A stretch of DNA of 64,000 nucleotides, from NCBI RefSeq assembly GCF_021155765.1, contig NC_060110.1, positions 24,264,001-24,328,000 on the forward strand. The letters run 5' to 3'. The notes beneath the pieces were generated by a model, which worked only from the letters and a program-made list of their open reading frames with translations, searched no databases and was not told the origin of the DNA. Position numbers and translations under genes: made by a program. Shown here one piece after another: positions 62,459-64,000 of the stretch. Position 1 is the first letter of the stretch. Every line of letters begins with the position of its first letter. This stretch comes from Diprion similis. Its lineage: Eukaryota > Arthropoda > Insecta > Hymenoptera > Diprionidae.

Positions 62459-62713
62459 ATTGTCACTTTGCAATGTGTCATTTGATGGAGTAAATCAAAA
62501 CTAATGCAACCCGCCTGACAGCTGACCGTCGACTGTGTTTTTTGGCATTTTGATGATAAAACAGAATATCAATTACGTTTCATTAATTTATGTGACATGA
62601 GTAATTTGAATGCCCAGAAATTACGACATGCCTCCGTTACATTTAAAAACTTAGGTTATGTGGTGACAAAATGGCACCGACAACCAGGCACTGACGTCAT
62701 GAAGACATTTTCT
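62459..62713 (+). repeat. Dispersed ~255-bp repeat, copy 3
   Basis: Same orientation as copy 2. It starts TTGTCACTTTGCAATG and ends TGAAGACATTTTCT. Differences from the other copies fall at all codon positions of the shared short ORF, which argues against selection on a protein. Confidence 0.85.
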
Positions 62714-64000
62714 AACCGTGATTTACTGCGTCAGATAAAACAATTGGTAATTTTTTTATTTTATTTTTTTTTTTTGTGAAATTAAATGTATTCTTTTTCG
62801 CAAGTCGTTCCTGCCAGGAAAATTGAGTATCTAAACTGCACACGTACTTTGAACTTTCTCTCAATATTACTTTGAATGCAGAGCCGCAGGCAGCGGTGTT
62901 GCATTATTCGACGGATCTCATTCTCAACTCGCTTTAGCGTACGTCGCGTCGCAAGAAACGCATACGCAAAGGTATATTTTACGCCTGGGTAAATAGACCT
63001 GTTTGCATAGTGTGAACATTTTTATTTCATTGCCCCAGGGAAGAGTGCAGACTGGGGATAATATGGGCGTATGCAAACAGTTTTGCAGACTTTAGACGGT
63101 ATAACAGAAACAGGAAAAACTCTTTTTCTGCATGAGCAGGAATCGAGACAGGATCAAAATTTAGAAAGGAATAAATAATTGTATAAGGAAGGTGCGAGTG
63201 TGAGTTTATTATATATTCGTGAACAACTTTATTTATAATTCTTACGATCAAATATATTATGTATTCCTGTATTTATTAACGTTCCGATACCGTCGAACAT
63301 CACTCTCGAAGATGAGAAATATGAAGAATTATAGTGGCGCCATTAAGATATCTAAAGAATTATTATCGTGCCATCAAAACAAGAAATCTTAAGAATCGCG
63401 TTGGCGCCATTTAAAGAAATAATCGTCTGACAGGTTGGCAATGCTGCCGCCGCATTCAGTCAACACAACAAGTATGAAGCATCAAAGAACTATCTTTCAG
63501 TGAATTCCGAGAGCAAATATAACGCAAATATAACGCAAAAACCTGGTGGGTGAGTTGCAAGTTGAATTTCTTCTTGCGATGTGCGTACTGAATAAGCCAA
63601 ACGGCTACGGCGTGTCTTGAAGATCCTTCAACGATTCGAATAATTGATTTTTTCCACACGGTGCTTGCCATACTGTTCCTAGAAAATCCGCAGCTAACCG
63701 GCTGACGCCTACTTGGAATATTTATACAATATACCCAGTTTTTCCCGCAAAATAAGTCATCGAAATTCGGCACACTGCGTTTGATGTAATAATTTTTCAT
63801 ACCACAGTTCTATTCGTCGCATTGTATATATCGTATTTGTTATAAAGTATTCAAGTATAATATTTGTAAATCGTGAAATAAGTAAAATTGTTTCCGGAAT
63901 TTATATCTGGCACGAGGCCGCGTGAAAGGGATGAATTATGTAGTTATATGATAATTCTCTCGCTGATCGACCCTAATCGTCGTTATTTCGGTTGAAACTG
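62714..64000. other. Intergenic right end of the window
   Basis: A T-rich run lies at 62753-62775. Two TGGCGCCATT boxes occur at 63335-63344 and 63402-63411. A 71-codon - strand ORF begins at 63671 and is discussed as a finding. No gene can be assigned. Confidence 0.35.

Noticed and set aside
1..64000. CRISPR array, tRNA or rRNA genes, prokaryotic operons
   Set aside because: I found no regularly spaced repeats, no cloverleaf with a proper T-loop, and no ribosomal RNA motifs. Gene structure is eukaryotic throughout.

Overview
The window looks like a piece of arthropod nuclear genome, most probably an insect. Three conserved animal genes can be assembled exon by exon with GT..AG introns. They are separated by long, moderately AT-rich, gene-poor DNA with microsatellites and many small inverted-repeat (MITE-like) elements. 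I favour a holometabolous insect, perhaps a hymenopteran, but that is an inference from gene structure and texture only. There is no sign of bacterial or viral organisation, and I found no tRNA, rRNA or CRISPR.

Left end (1-6.4 kb): a compact pair of housekeeping genes in convergent orientation. The RNA exosome ring subunit RRP41/EXOSC4 lies on the + strand (three exons, 275 aa). The mitochondrial trifunctional protein beta subunit HADHB, a 3-ketoacyl-CoA thiolase, lies on the - strand (seven exons, 476 aa). Their stop codons are 346 bp apart and their 3' ends may overlap. About 0.9 kb upstream of HADHB, on the other strand, is a 48-codon ORF that looks coding but that I cannot name.

Centre (9.7-45.5 kb): one large + strand gene, Neto (neuropilin and tolloid-like), a single-pass membrane protein that acts as auxiliary subunit of ionotropic glutamate receptors. 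Eight coding exons give 772 aa: signal peptide, prodomain with a possible furin-type site, CUB1, CUB2, LDLa, transmembrane helix and a long cytoplasmic tail. All seven junctions keep frame. The first two introns are 14.9 and 10.1 kb. Two features could diversify the tail. The intron after the transmembrane exon is open for 30 codons before a stop. The main UGA stop sits in a leaky UGA-C context and is followed by 49 open in-frame codons of protein-like composition.

Right end (45.5-64 kb): no recognisable gene. It holds several inverted-repeat elements: a 434-bp PIF/Harbinger-like element with a TTA duplication, a 729-bp near-perfect foldback, and a 200-bp element. It also holds two of the three copies of a ~255-bp dispersed repeat whose third copy is in Neto intron 1. 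A 297-bp mariner-type foldback with a TA duplication lies between HADHB and Neto.
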